Virus record (IMG/VR): IMGVR_UViG_3300033145_003233
Coordinates: 124,001-188,000 of that record
Reading direction: 5' to 3' (one strand)
From: a virus
DNA length: 64,000 nucleotides
The notes below the pieces were generated by a model, which was not told the DNA's origin, did no database searches, and saw only the letters and a list, made by a program, of their open reading frames with translations. Position 1 is the stretch's first letter; every line of letters begins with the position of its first letter. Position numbers and translations under genes: made by a program. Shown here piece after piece: positions 46,126 to 53,413 of this stretch.

Positions 46126-47430
46126 TTATTTCCCAAATTCTAATAAATATTTAAAATTAGACTGAGAAGGTCTATATACAATAAACTCATCATTTAATAT
46201 CCCACTAACACTAGCTTTAGCCCAAGTGCTATCGTAACCATTTTTAGGAAAGCTTCCCCATCTATCAGTAGGGGTATAGCATTTCCCCATAGCTACATCT
46301 GTAATAAATAAAAAACATCTATTATTATGAGAACCGTCCCAATATCCATAACTATAATTTAAACTTTTAGTTGAAGATGAGGCAAAATAACATCCTCTAC
46401 CAAAAAGGGATCCAGTAACATGGACAGAAGCAGCGGGAGGAATTATTAATCCCTGACGAAGTATACTCAAAATATGATGGCTGCGTGTTCCATGATAAAG
46501 ACTTTTAATATTCCCAACATTTTTCCCATCTCTTTCAAATGCCTCTTCCATTATATTTATAGAAACAGTATAAACAGTTTTTAGTTTTAAATGATTGCAG
46601 GAATGAGATCTTCTACGAGTTTTATTTATTTTTTCACTTATTTTGTCAATAACTTTTTTGTCAGTAACTATTTTCATTCCAACATTAAAAATTTGTGGAG
46701 TATCATCTTTTTTAGTTTTTTTCTTTTTCTTTTTAGGAGCAGCAGCGGTTGTAACTCCTACAAAAGAGGCGTCCAACCCATCTAATAAATCATTCTCTTG
46801 TTGAACAGTTGAAAGGTCAGGGAGTATATCTTCCGGAGACATTCTACTCCTGCCAAAATCTCTTGGAATAAGAGAAAGATACTCATTAAGTGCTTCCTCA
46901 ATATCCCAATTATCATCTGCTATTTCATCGGATATACTGCTTAAAAGACTTCGTGCTCTTGCCACTTGTGCAGGAACAACTACGCCCTGTGTAGTTCTAA
47001 ATTGTGCGGTGCTTGTATCATAAGTAATCCTCCCTTTTGTTGCTGTTAATATATTATGAGCATTAACATCAACTAAGTAATCAACCAGTTTTTGAACAAG
47101 AGGGTTTGAGTGCTTAATCTGCTTGCGTGCTATGGCTTTTATATCACCATTTCTTACTGAGGCTGTAGTAGCTGCTCCTGTTACTGTCCCGCTTCCTTCT
47201 ACAACTTCATTTTCTATGTAACCCTTTTTCTCTTTTGACCTAATCTTAGTCTCCATAAAAGAGCGACCTTCTCCATACCATGTTTTGCTTTGGGTGCTTG
47301 CTGAATGCCCCTGTCTCCCCCACTCACTCATTACATCGTCATTATCATAGAGAGTAACATTCCAATACTTGTTAGCGTTATTCCCTAAATTGGTAAGGCT
47401 AAATTTTTTGTGTTCAACTACTGTCGGCAT
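46126..47430 (-). CDS. WGR-PARP fusion: ADP-ribosyltransferase
   Basis: 434 aa. Residues about 8-75: NKYWNVTLYDNDDVMSEWGR, then SKEKKGYIE, a WGR domain. Middle helices 90-200 resemble the PARP regulatory region. A lysine-rich linker (PKKKKKKTKKD) precedes the catalytic domain: SLYHGTRSHHILSILRQGL (His of H-Y-E), GRGCYFASSSTKSLNYSYGY (Tyr), NDEFIVYRPSQSNFKYLLEF (Glu). PARPs transfer ADP-ribose from NAD to protein, DNA or RNA (family knowledge). A phage copy could modify host targets or phage DNA, or manipulate NAD-based defence (inference). Confidence 0.9.
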   Translation of the reverse strand: MPTVVEHKKFSLTNLGNNANKYWNVTLYDNDDVMSEWGRQGHSASTQSKTWYGEGRSFMETKIRSKEKKGYIENEVVEGSGTVTGAATTASVRNGDIKAIARKQIKHSNPLVQKLVDYLVDVNAHNILTATKGRITYDTSTAQFRTTQGVVVPAQVARARSLLSSISDEIADDNWDIEEALNEYLSLIPRDFGRSRMSPEDILPDLSTVQQENDLLDGLDASFVGVTTAAAPKKKKKKTKKDDTPQIFNVGMKIVTDKKVIDKISEKINKTRRRSHSCNHLKLKTVYTVSINIMEEAFERDGKNVGNIKSLYHGTRSHHILSILRQGLIIPPAASVHVTGSLFGRGCYFASSSTKSLNYSYGYWDGSHNNRCFLFITDVAMGKCYTPTDRWGSFPKNGYDSTWAKASVSGILNDEFIVYRPSQSNFKYLLEFGK

Positions 47431-47581
47431 TCTCTGCGTCCTTTAATCTTTGGTTTTCTGTCATATGAGATATTGCTTTTATACAAATTTCATCTGTATC
47501 GGCTGGTAATCCTAAATCTTCGAGCATCGCTGCCCAAATTACCTTACTCTTACAATCTTCTTTATATATTGTTCCATTCAT
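47414..47581 (-). CDS. Small helical protein before the PARP gene (short gene)
   Basis: 55 aa: NGTIYKEDCKSKVIWAAMLE, DLGLPADTDEICIKAISHMT. Strong promoter TTGACG/TATAAT and AAGGAAAAG upstream; its end overlaps the PARP start by 17 bases, so the two are coupled and may act together (inference). Confidence 0.75.
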   Translation of the reverse strand: MNGTIYKEDCKSKVIWAAMLEDLGLPADTDEICIKAISHMTENQRLKDAENADSS

Positions 47582-47594
47582 TCCACTTTTCCTT

Positions 47595-47623
47595 ATTATA
47601 ACCTATTTTCTACCTTACGTCAA
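47595..47623 (-). promoter_or_regulatory. Sigma70 consensus promoter of the PARP operon
   Basis: TTGACG, 17 nt, TATAAT: the closest match to the sigma70 consensus in the window, 14 bases before the short gene. A CCAGACA box at 47636..47647 lies just upstream without its own -10. Confidence 0.78.
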
Positions 47624-47635
47624 GAAAAAATTACT

Positions 47636-47647
47636 TGTCTGGAAATT
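47636..47647 (-). promoter_or_regulatory. Isolated CCAGACA box
   Basis: ATTTCCAGACAAG, with no TATAGA-like hexamer 16 nt downstream; instead a sigma70 promoter follows. Confidence 0.55.
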
Positions 47648-47686
47648 AATAACTTAATCCTTCTTTCACTTTCAAGTGTTATTTAA

Positions 47687-47758
47687 CAGGTCGCTAGGGG
47701 TACGATCCCTAAACTGAACTTTTGGAGAGTCCTGTGATGCCAATTTCACCAACGACCT
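47687..47758 (-). tRNA. tRNA-Trp(CCA)
   Basis: Anticodon arm GGACT-CTCCAAA-AGTTC; acceptor AGGTCG/CGACCT; T arm with GGGATCGTACCCC. No encoded CCA end. Confidence 0.88.
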
Positions 47759-47762
47759 ATAA

Positions 47763-47837
47763 TATCCCCGGAAGGACTTGAACCCTCACAAACCCAGATT
47801 CGTAGTCTGGTGCTCTGTCCATTTGAGCTACGGGGAC
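47763..47837 (-). tRNA. tRNA-Arg(ACG)
   Basis: Anticodon arm CCAGA-CTACGAA-TCTGG, T arm GGGTTCAAGTCC, acceptor GTCCCCG/CGGGGAT. Confidence 0.92.
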
Positions 47838-47843
47838 AATAAA

Positions 47844-47917
47844 CGCCCATAGTAGGACTCGGACCTACATTTTTCGCCTTAGGAGGGCGATACCTTATCC
47901 ATTTAGGCTATATGGGC
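47844..47917 (-). tRNA. tRNA-Arg(CCT)
   Basis: Anticodon arm TCGCC-CTCCTAA-GGCGA, T loop TCCGAGT, acceptor GCCCATA/TATGGGC. Confidence 0.92.
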
Positions 47918-47930
47918 ATATAAACAAAAC

Positions 47931-47953
47931 GCTTCTAGTGACAAACTAGAAGC
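47931..47953 (-). terminator. Terminator-like hairpin
   Basis: GCTTCTAGT, TTGTC, ACTAGAAGC followed by GTTTTGTTT on the minus strand, between the small gene at 48019 and the tRNAs. Confidence 0.65.
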
Positions 47954-48018
47954 ACATCGTTTGTAGAAGTCCTAATCTCAACCAAAAGGTTGCAAATTAG
48001 CAAATTTTATTAAAAAAC

Positions 48019-48246
48019 CTAGTTACAGGTCTCATCCCCAAATAGTTCTCGATCTTCTGATTCGTCTAAAGTAGCTTTTTGCAAAAAAGCAAAAGCAGCT
48101 AAAATTATAATTGATATCTCTTCATCATTCTTAGCTCCATCTATCAAGATATTTTCTAATCTATCAAGATATTTTCTTGCTTCAGCCCAACTTTCATTGA
48201 CAACTCTTTCACATCTGATCCTATATAAATCTTCTTTTTTAGCCAT
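48019..48246 (-). CDS. Small helical protein, 75 aa
   Basis: AKKEDLYRIRCERVVNESWA, DEEISIIILAAFAFLQKATL. Helical, CTAAGG before ATG. Not recognised. Two hairpins follow it before the first tRNA. Confidence 0.74.
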   Translation of the reverse strand: MAKKEDLYRIRCERVVNESWAEARKYLDRLENILIDGAKNDEEISIIILAAFAFLQKATLDESEDRELFGDETCN

Positions 48247-48372
48247 CCTTAGATCCCCACAAATAATATAAAAGAACTAGTCAAATATGTAACTATTAAA
48301 AATATAACAACTAATTAAACACTTTCAAGAAAAATCTTATAAATATTATATTTTTTTATATTAGGCCATAAA

Positions 48373-48403
48373 AAATGCCCAACCTATAAAAAGCTGGGCA
48401 TTT
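48373..48403 (-). terminator. Intrinsic terminator after 48422..48862
   Basis: AAATGCCCA, 13-nt loop, TGGGCATTT with continuing T run on the minus strand. Confidence 0.85.
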
Positions 48404-48421
48404 GATAGCTCTTAACTAGAG

Positions 48422-48862
48422 CTAAGCAGCGGAGGCAGGGATCTTCCTGCGCTTCCTTTGCCCGCTTTTTTGGAGAACAAAAACTCCTCGACTGGTTTTT
48501 TGTATCTTCCTGTCTCTATTGAGCTTGTTGTTCACCATGGTGTAAAATAGTCGGCTATTCGTGTGGTACAAATCCTGTTTCCGTATTGAAGATAGGACAT
48601 CCTGCATCGTCATCTTCTTACCAGGAACCATACTTTTTCGAATTGCGTCTCTCAAAATGACTGTATTATGCATCCTCGGCACATAACTCTTTATCCCCGC
48701 TGACTTAGAATTACGAGCTAAATAACGGGAAAGCCTTCTTTGCACCTTAGAGATCTGACGATCCATCTGTTCTTTCTGCCTTAGCAAGTCCTGTAAAGTT
48801 TGATAGTAGGCCTCTTCAGTTCTTACCGAGGCGTCCTTTCCCACTTTCTTCGTCTTCGGCAT
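48422..48862 (-). CDS. Basic winged-helix-like protein (HARE-HTH-like)
   Basis: 146 aa from the Met at 48862 (GGGAG 9 nt upstream). Coiled coil at 14-48 (TLQDLLRQKEQMDRQISKVQ), then LRDAIRKSMVPGKKMTMQDV, LSSIRKQDLYHTNSRLFYTM, VNNKLNRDRKIQKTSRGVFV: the plan of the HARE-HTH winged helix (start helix, xDVxxxI, SxxxxVxxxLxxxxxFxxxxRGxxxL). Less AT-rich codons than neighbours, perhaps acquired. Probably binds DNA. Confidence 0.78.
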   Translation of the reverse strand: MPKTKKVGKDASVRTEEAYYQTLQDLLRQKEQMDRQISKVQRRLSRYLARNSKSAGIKSYVPRMHNTVILRDAIRKSMVPGKKMTMQDVLSSIRKQDLYHTNSRLFYTMVNNKLNRDRKIQKTSRGVFVLQKSGQRKRRKIPASAA

Positions 48863-49111
48863 TTTAAAAACTCCCAAAAAAGAAACTAATTTAGTTAAAC
48901 TATACGATAGTCTAGACAAGTATTAATATAACAGATTCTTGTTAGTAGTTCAACTCTTTTCTCTATTTTTCTATCATAGATTATGGATAGGAAATAAAGA
49001 AAATAGATATAACTTGTTAGTCTATAGGAAGTTATGTAAAATGATAAAAGTGGAAATATATTTTATTTTTTGCTAAAGTTTCTTGACAATAGATCCGAAG
49101 AATAATAAGTT

Positions 49112-49154
49112 CTAATTAAATATCCCCGGTAGGACTCGAACCTACAACATCCAG
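49112..49154 (-). tRNA. Truncated tRNA, 3' half only
   Basis: Only TGTAGGTTCGAGTCCTAC and CGGGGAT remain (T arm plus acceptor 3' strand). The 5' half is replaced by the end of gene 49156..49368, whose stop lies in the fragment. Pseudogene. Confidence 0.7.
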
Positions 49155-49155
49155 C

Positions 49156-49368
49156 TTAGGAAGACATTCTAGTAAGTTTCCATTTTTGAATTTTTTTCTC
49201 CATTTTTTCTTCAGCTTCTTCTTTATCTCGACCCCAAGTTTCTCCGAAATCATCTTCTATTTTAGCATCATTACAATACATAGATTGGACTTTGGTAACA
49301 TAATAATATCTATTGCCAATTGGTGGTAACAATTCTCGACTATCTATATAATATTCATACTTATTCAT
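49156..49368 (-). CDS. Hypothetical protein, 70 aa, fused into a tRNA remnant
   Basis: NKYEYYIDSRELLPPIGNRY, GRDKEEAEEKMEKKIQKWKL. GGGAGAACATA precedes the ATG. The last codons and stop are formed by the tRNA 3' half. Not recognised. Confidence 0.68.
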   Translation of the reverse strand: MNKYEYYIDSRELLPPIGNRYYYVTKVQSMYCNDAKIEDDFGETWGRDKEEAEEKMEKKIQKWKLTRMSS

Positions 49369-49397
49369 TATGTTCTCCCTTGATTATACAAATGAAA

Positions 49398-49474
49398 CAC
49401 CTCAGGTAGGGATCGAACCCACATGTGTCCATTTACCCTTTCATCTGCTTAGAAGGCAGAGGGGATACTGAGGC
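49398..49474 (-). tRNA. tRNA-Arg(TCT), abnormal: no D arm
   Basis: Acceptor GCCTCAG/CTGAGGT, anticodon arm TCTGC-CTTCTAA-GCAGA and T arm GTGGG-TTCGATC-CCTAC are sound. Only seven bases (TATCCCC) stand where the D arm should be, while about 21 bases follow the anticodon arm, including GGGTAAATGGACAC. TATCCC may pair with GGGTA to lengthen the anticodon stem. Confidence 0.7.
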
Positions 49475-49479
49475 AAAAC

Positions 49480-50172
49480 CTAACTTTTTACCCATTTTCT
49501 TATTGAGTTATCAGAAACACCATATTTCCTACCAACAGCACAATAGTTAGTTTCTTCTATTTCTTGTAACAACCGTTCTTTAGACGGTCTATTTTTAACT
49601 TTTCTTTGTTCTATATCGACACAGTTTTTACACATATCTAATATAGAATATTTTTTTATTTCTTTTCCACATTTTTTACAATTATGCTTTTTTCTATTTT
49701 TTCTTCCAGCAAAAGTTTCTTGTTGACTATTGCAATTAGGACATAATAATCTTAAATTTTCTAATCTATGATCATTATTAACTCCATTTATATGATCTAA
49801 AACCATTACTAAATTTTGATTGTTATGAATTGGTAATTGATTACAAATAACACATCTATTTTCTAACATCCCATTTTGTAATAATCTTTTTTTAAGATTT
49901 CCTCTATCATAAGTAGAATTCTCTATCATAGCCTCTTTCAAAGGAAGAGATCTTTCTGGAAATTTTCTGTTTTTATTACTATTTAAACCTAGAGATATAT
50001 GAGAATAATCGATACTTTCTTCATCCAGTCTTTTTTTTAAAGCCTTATAATTACTACCTGCTATAACTAAATCAAAATACCTAATAATGGCAGCAATGCT
50101 ATCACTTTTAGCAACTATATTCTTTAATTCTTCGGTAGATATGCCCCAGATTATACTTGTTCTTTTTCTCAT
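49480..50172 (-). CDS. HNH homing endonuclease with terminal HTH
   Basis: 230 aa. N-terminal helical DNA-binding part (EELKNIVAKSDSIAAIIRYF), CVICNQLPIHNNQNLVMVLD, HINGVNNDHRLENLRLLCPN CNSQ core with catalytic D-H-I-N-G, a second zinc site CKKCGKEIKK...CKNC, and a C-terminal HTH (NYCAVGRKYGVSDNSIRKWV). A free-standing homing endonuclease between tRNA genes. The TCGAATATATAGATAG signature precedes it and TATAGGAGA is the ribosome site. Confidence 0.9.
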   Translation of the reverse strand: MRKRTSIIWGISTEELKNIVAKSDSIAAIIRYFDLVIAGSNYKALKKRLDEESIDYSHISLGLNSNKNRKFPERSLPLKEAMIENSTYDRGNLKKRLLQNGMLENRCVICNQLPIHNNQNLVMVLDHINGVNNDHRLENLRLLCPNCNSQQETFAGRKNRKKHNCKKCGKEIKKYSILDMCKNCVDIEQRKVKNRPSKERLLQEIEETNYCAVGRKYGVSDNSIRKWVKS

Positions 50173-50278
50173 CTCATTTTCTCCTATATAAATAACTTCT
50201 ATCTATATATTCGAGATAAAAGCCAGGACTCCTTTAATAAAATATTATATCCTCCTAATAAATAATAGAAATAAAAAA

Positions 50279-50350
50279 TACTCCTACAGAGAATCGAACT
50301 CTGATCTTCAGGGCGAAAACCTAATATCCTAACCGTTAGACGACAGGAGC
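50279..50350 (-). tRNA. tRNA-Glu(TTC)
   Basis: Anticodon loop TTTTCGC, T arm AGAGTTCGATTCTCT, acceptor GCTCCTG/TAGGAGT. Confidence 0.88.
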
Positions 50351-50354
50351 AAAA

Positions 50355-50436
50355 TGCGGCTGAGAGGAGTCGAACCTCCACGCCTTGCGGCACAAGATTC
50401 TAAATCTTGCGTGTCTGCCAGTTTCACCACAACCGC
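50355..50436 (-). tRNA. tRNA-Leu(TAG)
   Basis: Anticodon arm CAAGA-TTTAGAA-TCTTG, long variable arm, T arm GGAGGTTCGACTCCTC, acceptor GCGGTTG/CAGCCGC. Confidence 0.92.
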
Positions 50437-50441
50437 TTAAA

Positions 50442-50513
50442 TACGGGATACCGGACTCGAACCGATAGCTCCGACTTGGAAGGACGGCATGTTACCAATT
50501 ACACCAATCCCGC
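50442..50513 (-). tRNA. tRNA-Gly(TCC)
   Basis: Anticodon loop CTTCCAA, T arm CGGTTCGAGTCCG, acceptor GCGGGAT/ATCCCGT. Confidence 0.9.
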
Positions 50514-50520
50514 TTAATTT

Positions 50521-50646
50521 ACAGATAGGTAAGGATTTGCACCTTACAATTCTAATTTAGGGATGTTAGAATCTAACACGGGCAGGATAAATTAACTACC
50601 CCTTAGCACCCACATAATATTTACCTATTTCACCACTACCTGTCTA
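50521..50646 (-). tRNA. tRNA-like gene with internal insertion, about 125 nt
   Basis: Acceptor AGACAGG/CCTATCT (one mismatch), Leu-like D arm (GTGGTGAAATAGGTA), and T arm TAAGG-TGCAAAT-CCTTA are visible. Between D arm and T arm there are about 80 bases, with hairpins GGGTA/TATCC and GTGTTAG/CTAACAT. Either an intron-like insertion in the anticodon arm or a decayed class II tRNA. Anticodon not assigned. Confidence 0.5.
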
Positions 50647-50647
50647 A

Positions 50648-50718
50648 AGGCCGATGAGGGAATCGAACCCTCTTACACACTTTTGCAGAGTGCGACCTTG
50701 CCAATCGGACAATCGGCC
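50648..50718 (-). tRNA. tRNA-Cys(GCA)
   Basis: Anticodon arm GCACT-CTGCAAA-AGTGT, T arm GAGGGTTCGATTCCCTC, acceptor GGCCGAT/ATCGGCC. Confidence 0.92.
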
Positions 50719-50722
50719 ATGG

Positions 50723-50793
50723 GGTGATCGAGGGAATTCGAATCCCTACTCGCAGGATCACAACCTGCTGTGCTGCCATTACACCACGACCAC
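50723..50793 (-). tRNA. tRNA-His(GTG)
   Basis: Anticodon arm GCAGG-TTGTGAT-CCTGC, acceptor GTGGTCG/CGATCAC, discriminator C as usual for His. Confidence 0.9.
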
Positions 50794-50795
50794 AA

Positions 50796-50871
50796 TGCCA
50801 GAAGGTGGATTTGCACCACCAAGACCTCTCGGCCACAGTTTTACAGACTGCTTGGCTCACTAATGCCTGCC
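50796..50871 (-). tRNA. tRNA-Tyr(GTA), acceptor partly mismatched
   Basis: Anticodon arm GCAGT-CTGTAAA-ACTGT, long variable arm, T arm GGTGG-TGCAAAT-CCACC. The acceptor GGCAGGC/TTCTGGC pairs at only five of seven positions. Confidence 0.78.
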
Positions 50872-50880
50872 CTGACGGAA

Positions 50881-50954
50881 TACCCCCACCTGGAATCGAA
50901 CCAGGAACTCAAGGTTAAGAGCCTAGTATTTTCCCAATTAAACTATAGAGGCGC
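50881..50954 (-). tRNA. tRNA-Lys(CTT)
   Basis: Anticodon loop CTCTTAA, T arm CCTGGTTCGATTCCAGG. Acceptor pairing is imperfect, near the HNH gene that starts two bases away at its 5' side. Confidence 0.82.
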
Positions 50955-50955
50955 A

Positions 50956-51462
50956 TTAAAAGTTAAATAGATTCCTATAATAATTAGGATCCTTCATTTT
51001 TATCTCATCTTCTATTTCTATATGGCAATTTGAACAATACATATCACATTTATTAAATTCTTCAAGTATTGTCTCCCATTTTTTCGACCAAAGATTATTA
51101 ATTGTTAATCCAAAATTCTTTTGAGAAGGATCTCGATGATGAAATACCAATGCTTTAACATTCTTTTTATATCCACATCTTTTACAAGAGCCTCCCGCTT
51201 TTGCTACTAATTCTTGCTTTTTATTCCATCCTCTTTTATATATATTCCCTCTATGTTTTTGTTTAGATTCTTCACTCCAACAATAATAAGGCCCTTTTTT
51301 CTTAGCAGGACGACTAGGATCATCAGATTTTGTATTATGACCTCTATAGGGAGAACATTTTAAACAAAATTTTCTATTTCCAAGGTTCTTATTTTTTCCA
51401 TCAATTTTTGTCCAGTGAGGGATATATTCCCCACATTTTCTGCAATCTCTTTTATTACTCAT
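50956..51462 (-). CDS. HNH homing endonuclease with two zinc sites
   Basis: 168 aa. CRKCGEYIPHW and CLKCSPYRGHN near the start; CKRCGYKKNVKALVFHHRDP, then KCDMYCSNCHIEIE, the HNH core. Same family as 54154..54630. It ends 1-2 bases from tRNA-Lys. TATAGGAGATATGC gives its ribosome site; GAATATATCTTC lies upstream. Confidence 0.9.
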   Translation of the reverse strand: MSNKRDCRKCGEYIPHWTKIDGKNKNLGNRKFCLKCSPYRGHNTKSDDPSRPAKKKGPYYCWSEESKQKHRGNIYKRGWNKKQELVAKAGGSCKRCGYKKNVKALVFHHRDPSQKNFGLTINNLWSKKWETILEEFNKCDMYCSNCHIEIEDEIKMKDPNYYRNLFNF

Positions 51463-51554
51463 TGCATATCTCCTATAAAATAACTCTTATAGAAGATATA
51501 TTCTGTAACTTAATTAAAACTCCTCTTTCTATTTACTTTTTAAGTTACAATGAA

Positions 51555-51639
51555 TGAGGGTAGGAGGATTCGAACCTCCAGCGTCCTTACGGATCCGGGT
51601 TAAAAGCCCGGTGCAGCCTACCGTATCTGCAACACCCCC
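51555..51639 (-). tRNA. tRNA with UUU anticodon but class II variable arm
   Basis: Anticodon arm CCGGG-CTTTTAA-CCCGG reads TTT (Lys), T arm GGAGG-TTCGAAT-CCTCC, D stem GCAG/CTGC. The variable region contains TCC-GTAA-GGA, a class II feature typical of Leu, Ser and Tyr, not Lys. Charging identity uncertain. Confidence 0.75.
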
Positions 51640-51649
51640 TATATTTTAC

Positions 51650-52150
51650 CTGATTTCTCTTGTTTTCGTTTCATGAGAATTTTCCTTTCTATTCTCTTTA
51701 AGAAGAATAATTAAATTTGAACAACTAACTCCTCCAGCCGCAAAACCCATACTAAACCAAAAGAGAGGATGAATTAGTCAATTACCTCCACCATAAAGGT
51801 GGAGGCTTGTAATTAGCGTCAGGATGACGCTACTACAATAGGCTGATTGACATCAGCCTTACTAAGGTAACATATAGTATCTTAGTAATGTTCTTTAACT
51901 AATTATAAGGATTCACTAATTACAACCGTTAACTCTAATTTAGAGTGTCTTACCTGCCGTAGGCAGGAAAGTGACTTATAAGGGCCTGTGAGTTTTACTT
52001 TAACAAGATTTGTTAAAAACTCCATACTCTTAACTTTAAAAAGAACTATTATATAATTCGTCAGAAAGTAGTTAAAACCTTTAAGAAAATGATAATTTTA
52101 GAAAAAATAAGTTTTGAGATACTTCGTCAGCCTTTGGCTGACTTAATGTC
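51650..52150. other. Noncoding stretch of 500 bases rich in hairpins
   Basis: No ORF, between a tRNA and the gene 52151..52291. Clear hairpins on either strand: CCTCCACC/GGTGGAGG (51785-51805), GCGTC/GACGC (51816-51830), GGCTGA/TCAGCC, CTTACTAAG/CTTAGTAAG region, CCTGCC/GGCAGG and GTCAGCC/GGCTGAC. Could be a large structured RNA or the remains of a palindrome-ended mobile element. Strand not decided. Confidence 0.55.
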
Positions 52151-52291
52151 TCATTCCTCCCCTCCCACAAGAGAAGGGGTTTCCTGAGACCCGATTAATG
52201 AAGACACAAAAATAGCTGTAACTCCTATTGTAATAAGACTACTAAACATAACAGTACTTATAAATAAAGAAATAATTCGTTTCCGTTCCAT
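52151..52291 (-). CDS. Single-span membrane mini-protein (short gene)
   Basis: 46 aa: ERKRIISLFISTVMFSSLIT, IGVTAIFVSSLIG, then QETPSLVGGEE. Basic start and one hydrophobic span. AAAGGAG in the end of the gene before is its ribosome site. Its last codons lie in a CCCCTTCTC/GGGAGGGG hairpin bordering the noncoding stretch. Confidence 0.72.
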   Translation of the reverse strand: MERKRIISLFISTVMFSSLITIGVTAIFVSSLIGSQETPSLVGGEE

Positions 52292-52292
52292 A

Positions 52293-52580
52293 CTAATCTC
52301 CTTTCTTCCATAATTTTTGTAAAAATCTTATTATTTTATTAGAAGGTTTTTGAGCTTTTATCACCTCTACTATATCTGTTATATTCTTTTTTTGTCTAAA
52401 AATCTTATCACATTCTGGACAATATCTTTCGTGCAAATGAGTTTTCATTCCCCAACAAGATATAGGGATTTTTGTATGCATAGTATTTTTATTACCACAT
52501 AAAGGAATATTCCCCTCAGCAACATGATAGAAAAAACTGCTATGAATACTTTCTCTTATAACTAAATCTTTTTCACTCAT
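52293..52580 (-). CDS. Zinc-site hypothetical protein, 95 aa
   Basis: CGNKNTMHTKIPISCWGMKT and RYCPECDKIFRQKKNITDIV; histidines and cysteines suggest zinc. C-terminal basic helix (NKIIRFLQKLWKKGD). Not recognised. Confidence 0.75.
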   Translation of the reverse strand: MSEKDLVIRESIHSSFFYHVAEGNIPLCGNKNTMHTKIPISCWGMKTHLHERYCPECDKIFRQKKNITDIVEVIKAQKPSNKIIRFLQKLWKKGD

Positions 52581-52759
52581 AGATCTTCTTCTTTAATTTC
52601 TTTGCCTTTACAAGTAAAAATAATTACATCAGTTAATAATGGACAATCAGGAGGAAGATCATTATAGCTAGATGCTGTTTTTGTAATATTACATCTTGGA
52701 CCAGAAACCCCATATCCTTCTAAGAAACATTCTCCACAATTTTCTACTTCTATTTTCAT
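52577..52759 (-). CDS. Cysteine mini-protein of the DLPPDCPL type
   Basis: 60 aa. CGECFLEGYGVSGPRCNITK, then NDLPPDCPLL: CxxC...C...CPL as in many small phage proteins. ATGA overlap with the next gene. Confidence 0.78.
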   Translation of the reverse strand: MKIEVENCGECFLEGYGVSGPRCNITKTASSYNDLPPDCPLLTDVIIFTCKGKEIKEEDL

Positions 52760-53269
52760 TTATTCTAATCCTTTCTTTACTACATCCCAATCTATATGAC
52801 TCCATTTCTGATCTTTTGATTGTTCTAATAATGACTCAGCTCTTTTATTCCCATATGATAAGATTCTTTCAGCATGTTCTTCCGGTGTTATCTTCTTAGG
52901 TGCTTTATAAGGAGGAAGGCCTAAAGCCCTATTTATCTCAGGTTCTTTTTTGAGAGGTGCTCGTGCCTTTTTTAAGATCTTCTCTTTCTCTTCCTTTTCA
53001 TCTTTTTCTTTTTTCGCCGAAACAAAATCAAAACCACACCCTGGGCATTTCTTTGTAACTCCTCCTATAATGATGTTACATTCTGGGCATTTCTTTCTTC
53101 CTTGTCCCAAAGATGTATAAATTTTAGGGGCTACTACCTTATTCTTTTCTTTTAAAAGATCTTCTCTTATCTGTTTTGTGGGGAAATGATATCCACAACT
53201 ACAAAGAGAACTTCTTGCTCCTAATTCGGTGTGACAATTAGGACAATCTTTTTTACCTCTACCTGACAT
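52760..53269 (-). CDS. Double zinc-ribbon protein
   Basis: 169 aa. RGKKDCPNCHTELGARSSLC then SCGYHFPTK; second ribbon CPECNIIIGGVTKKCPGCGF; charged linker; C-terminal helices ITPEEHAERILSYGNKRAES. The GKKxCPxCxxxxGxRxxxCxCGYxF block is known from phage proteins, function unknown. A 140-base leader with GATATTAG/CTAATATC precedes it. Confidence 0.8.
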   Translation of the reverse strand: MSGRGKKDCPNCHTELGARSSLCSCGYHFPTKQIREDLLKEKNKVVAPKIYTSLGQGRKKCPECNIIIGGVTKKCPGCGFDFVSAKKEKDEKEEKEKILKKARAPLKKEPEINRALGLPPYKAPKKITPEEHAERILSYGNKRAESLLEQSKDQKWSHIDWDVVKKGLE

Positions 53270-53413
53270 TGTTAATCTCCATTATTATTCGGTGCTAATA
53301 AGATAGATATTAGTCCCTACAGGAATGGTAGTTCATCCTAATATCTACACTATTTCCATTATAACTTGATTGATAGGGGCTATAAGTCCCTAGGTCATAA
53401 TGACCATCTTCAA

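Noticed and set aside
50636-50970. Several ORFs on both strands over the Cys-His-Tyr-Lys tRNAs
   Set aside because: All are translations of tRNA genes.
51650-52290. Firm call of an IS200/IS605-type element
   Set aside because: Only hairpins resembling such ends were seen; no TnpA or TnpB frame is present, and the left hairpin is partly coding.
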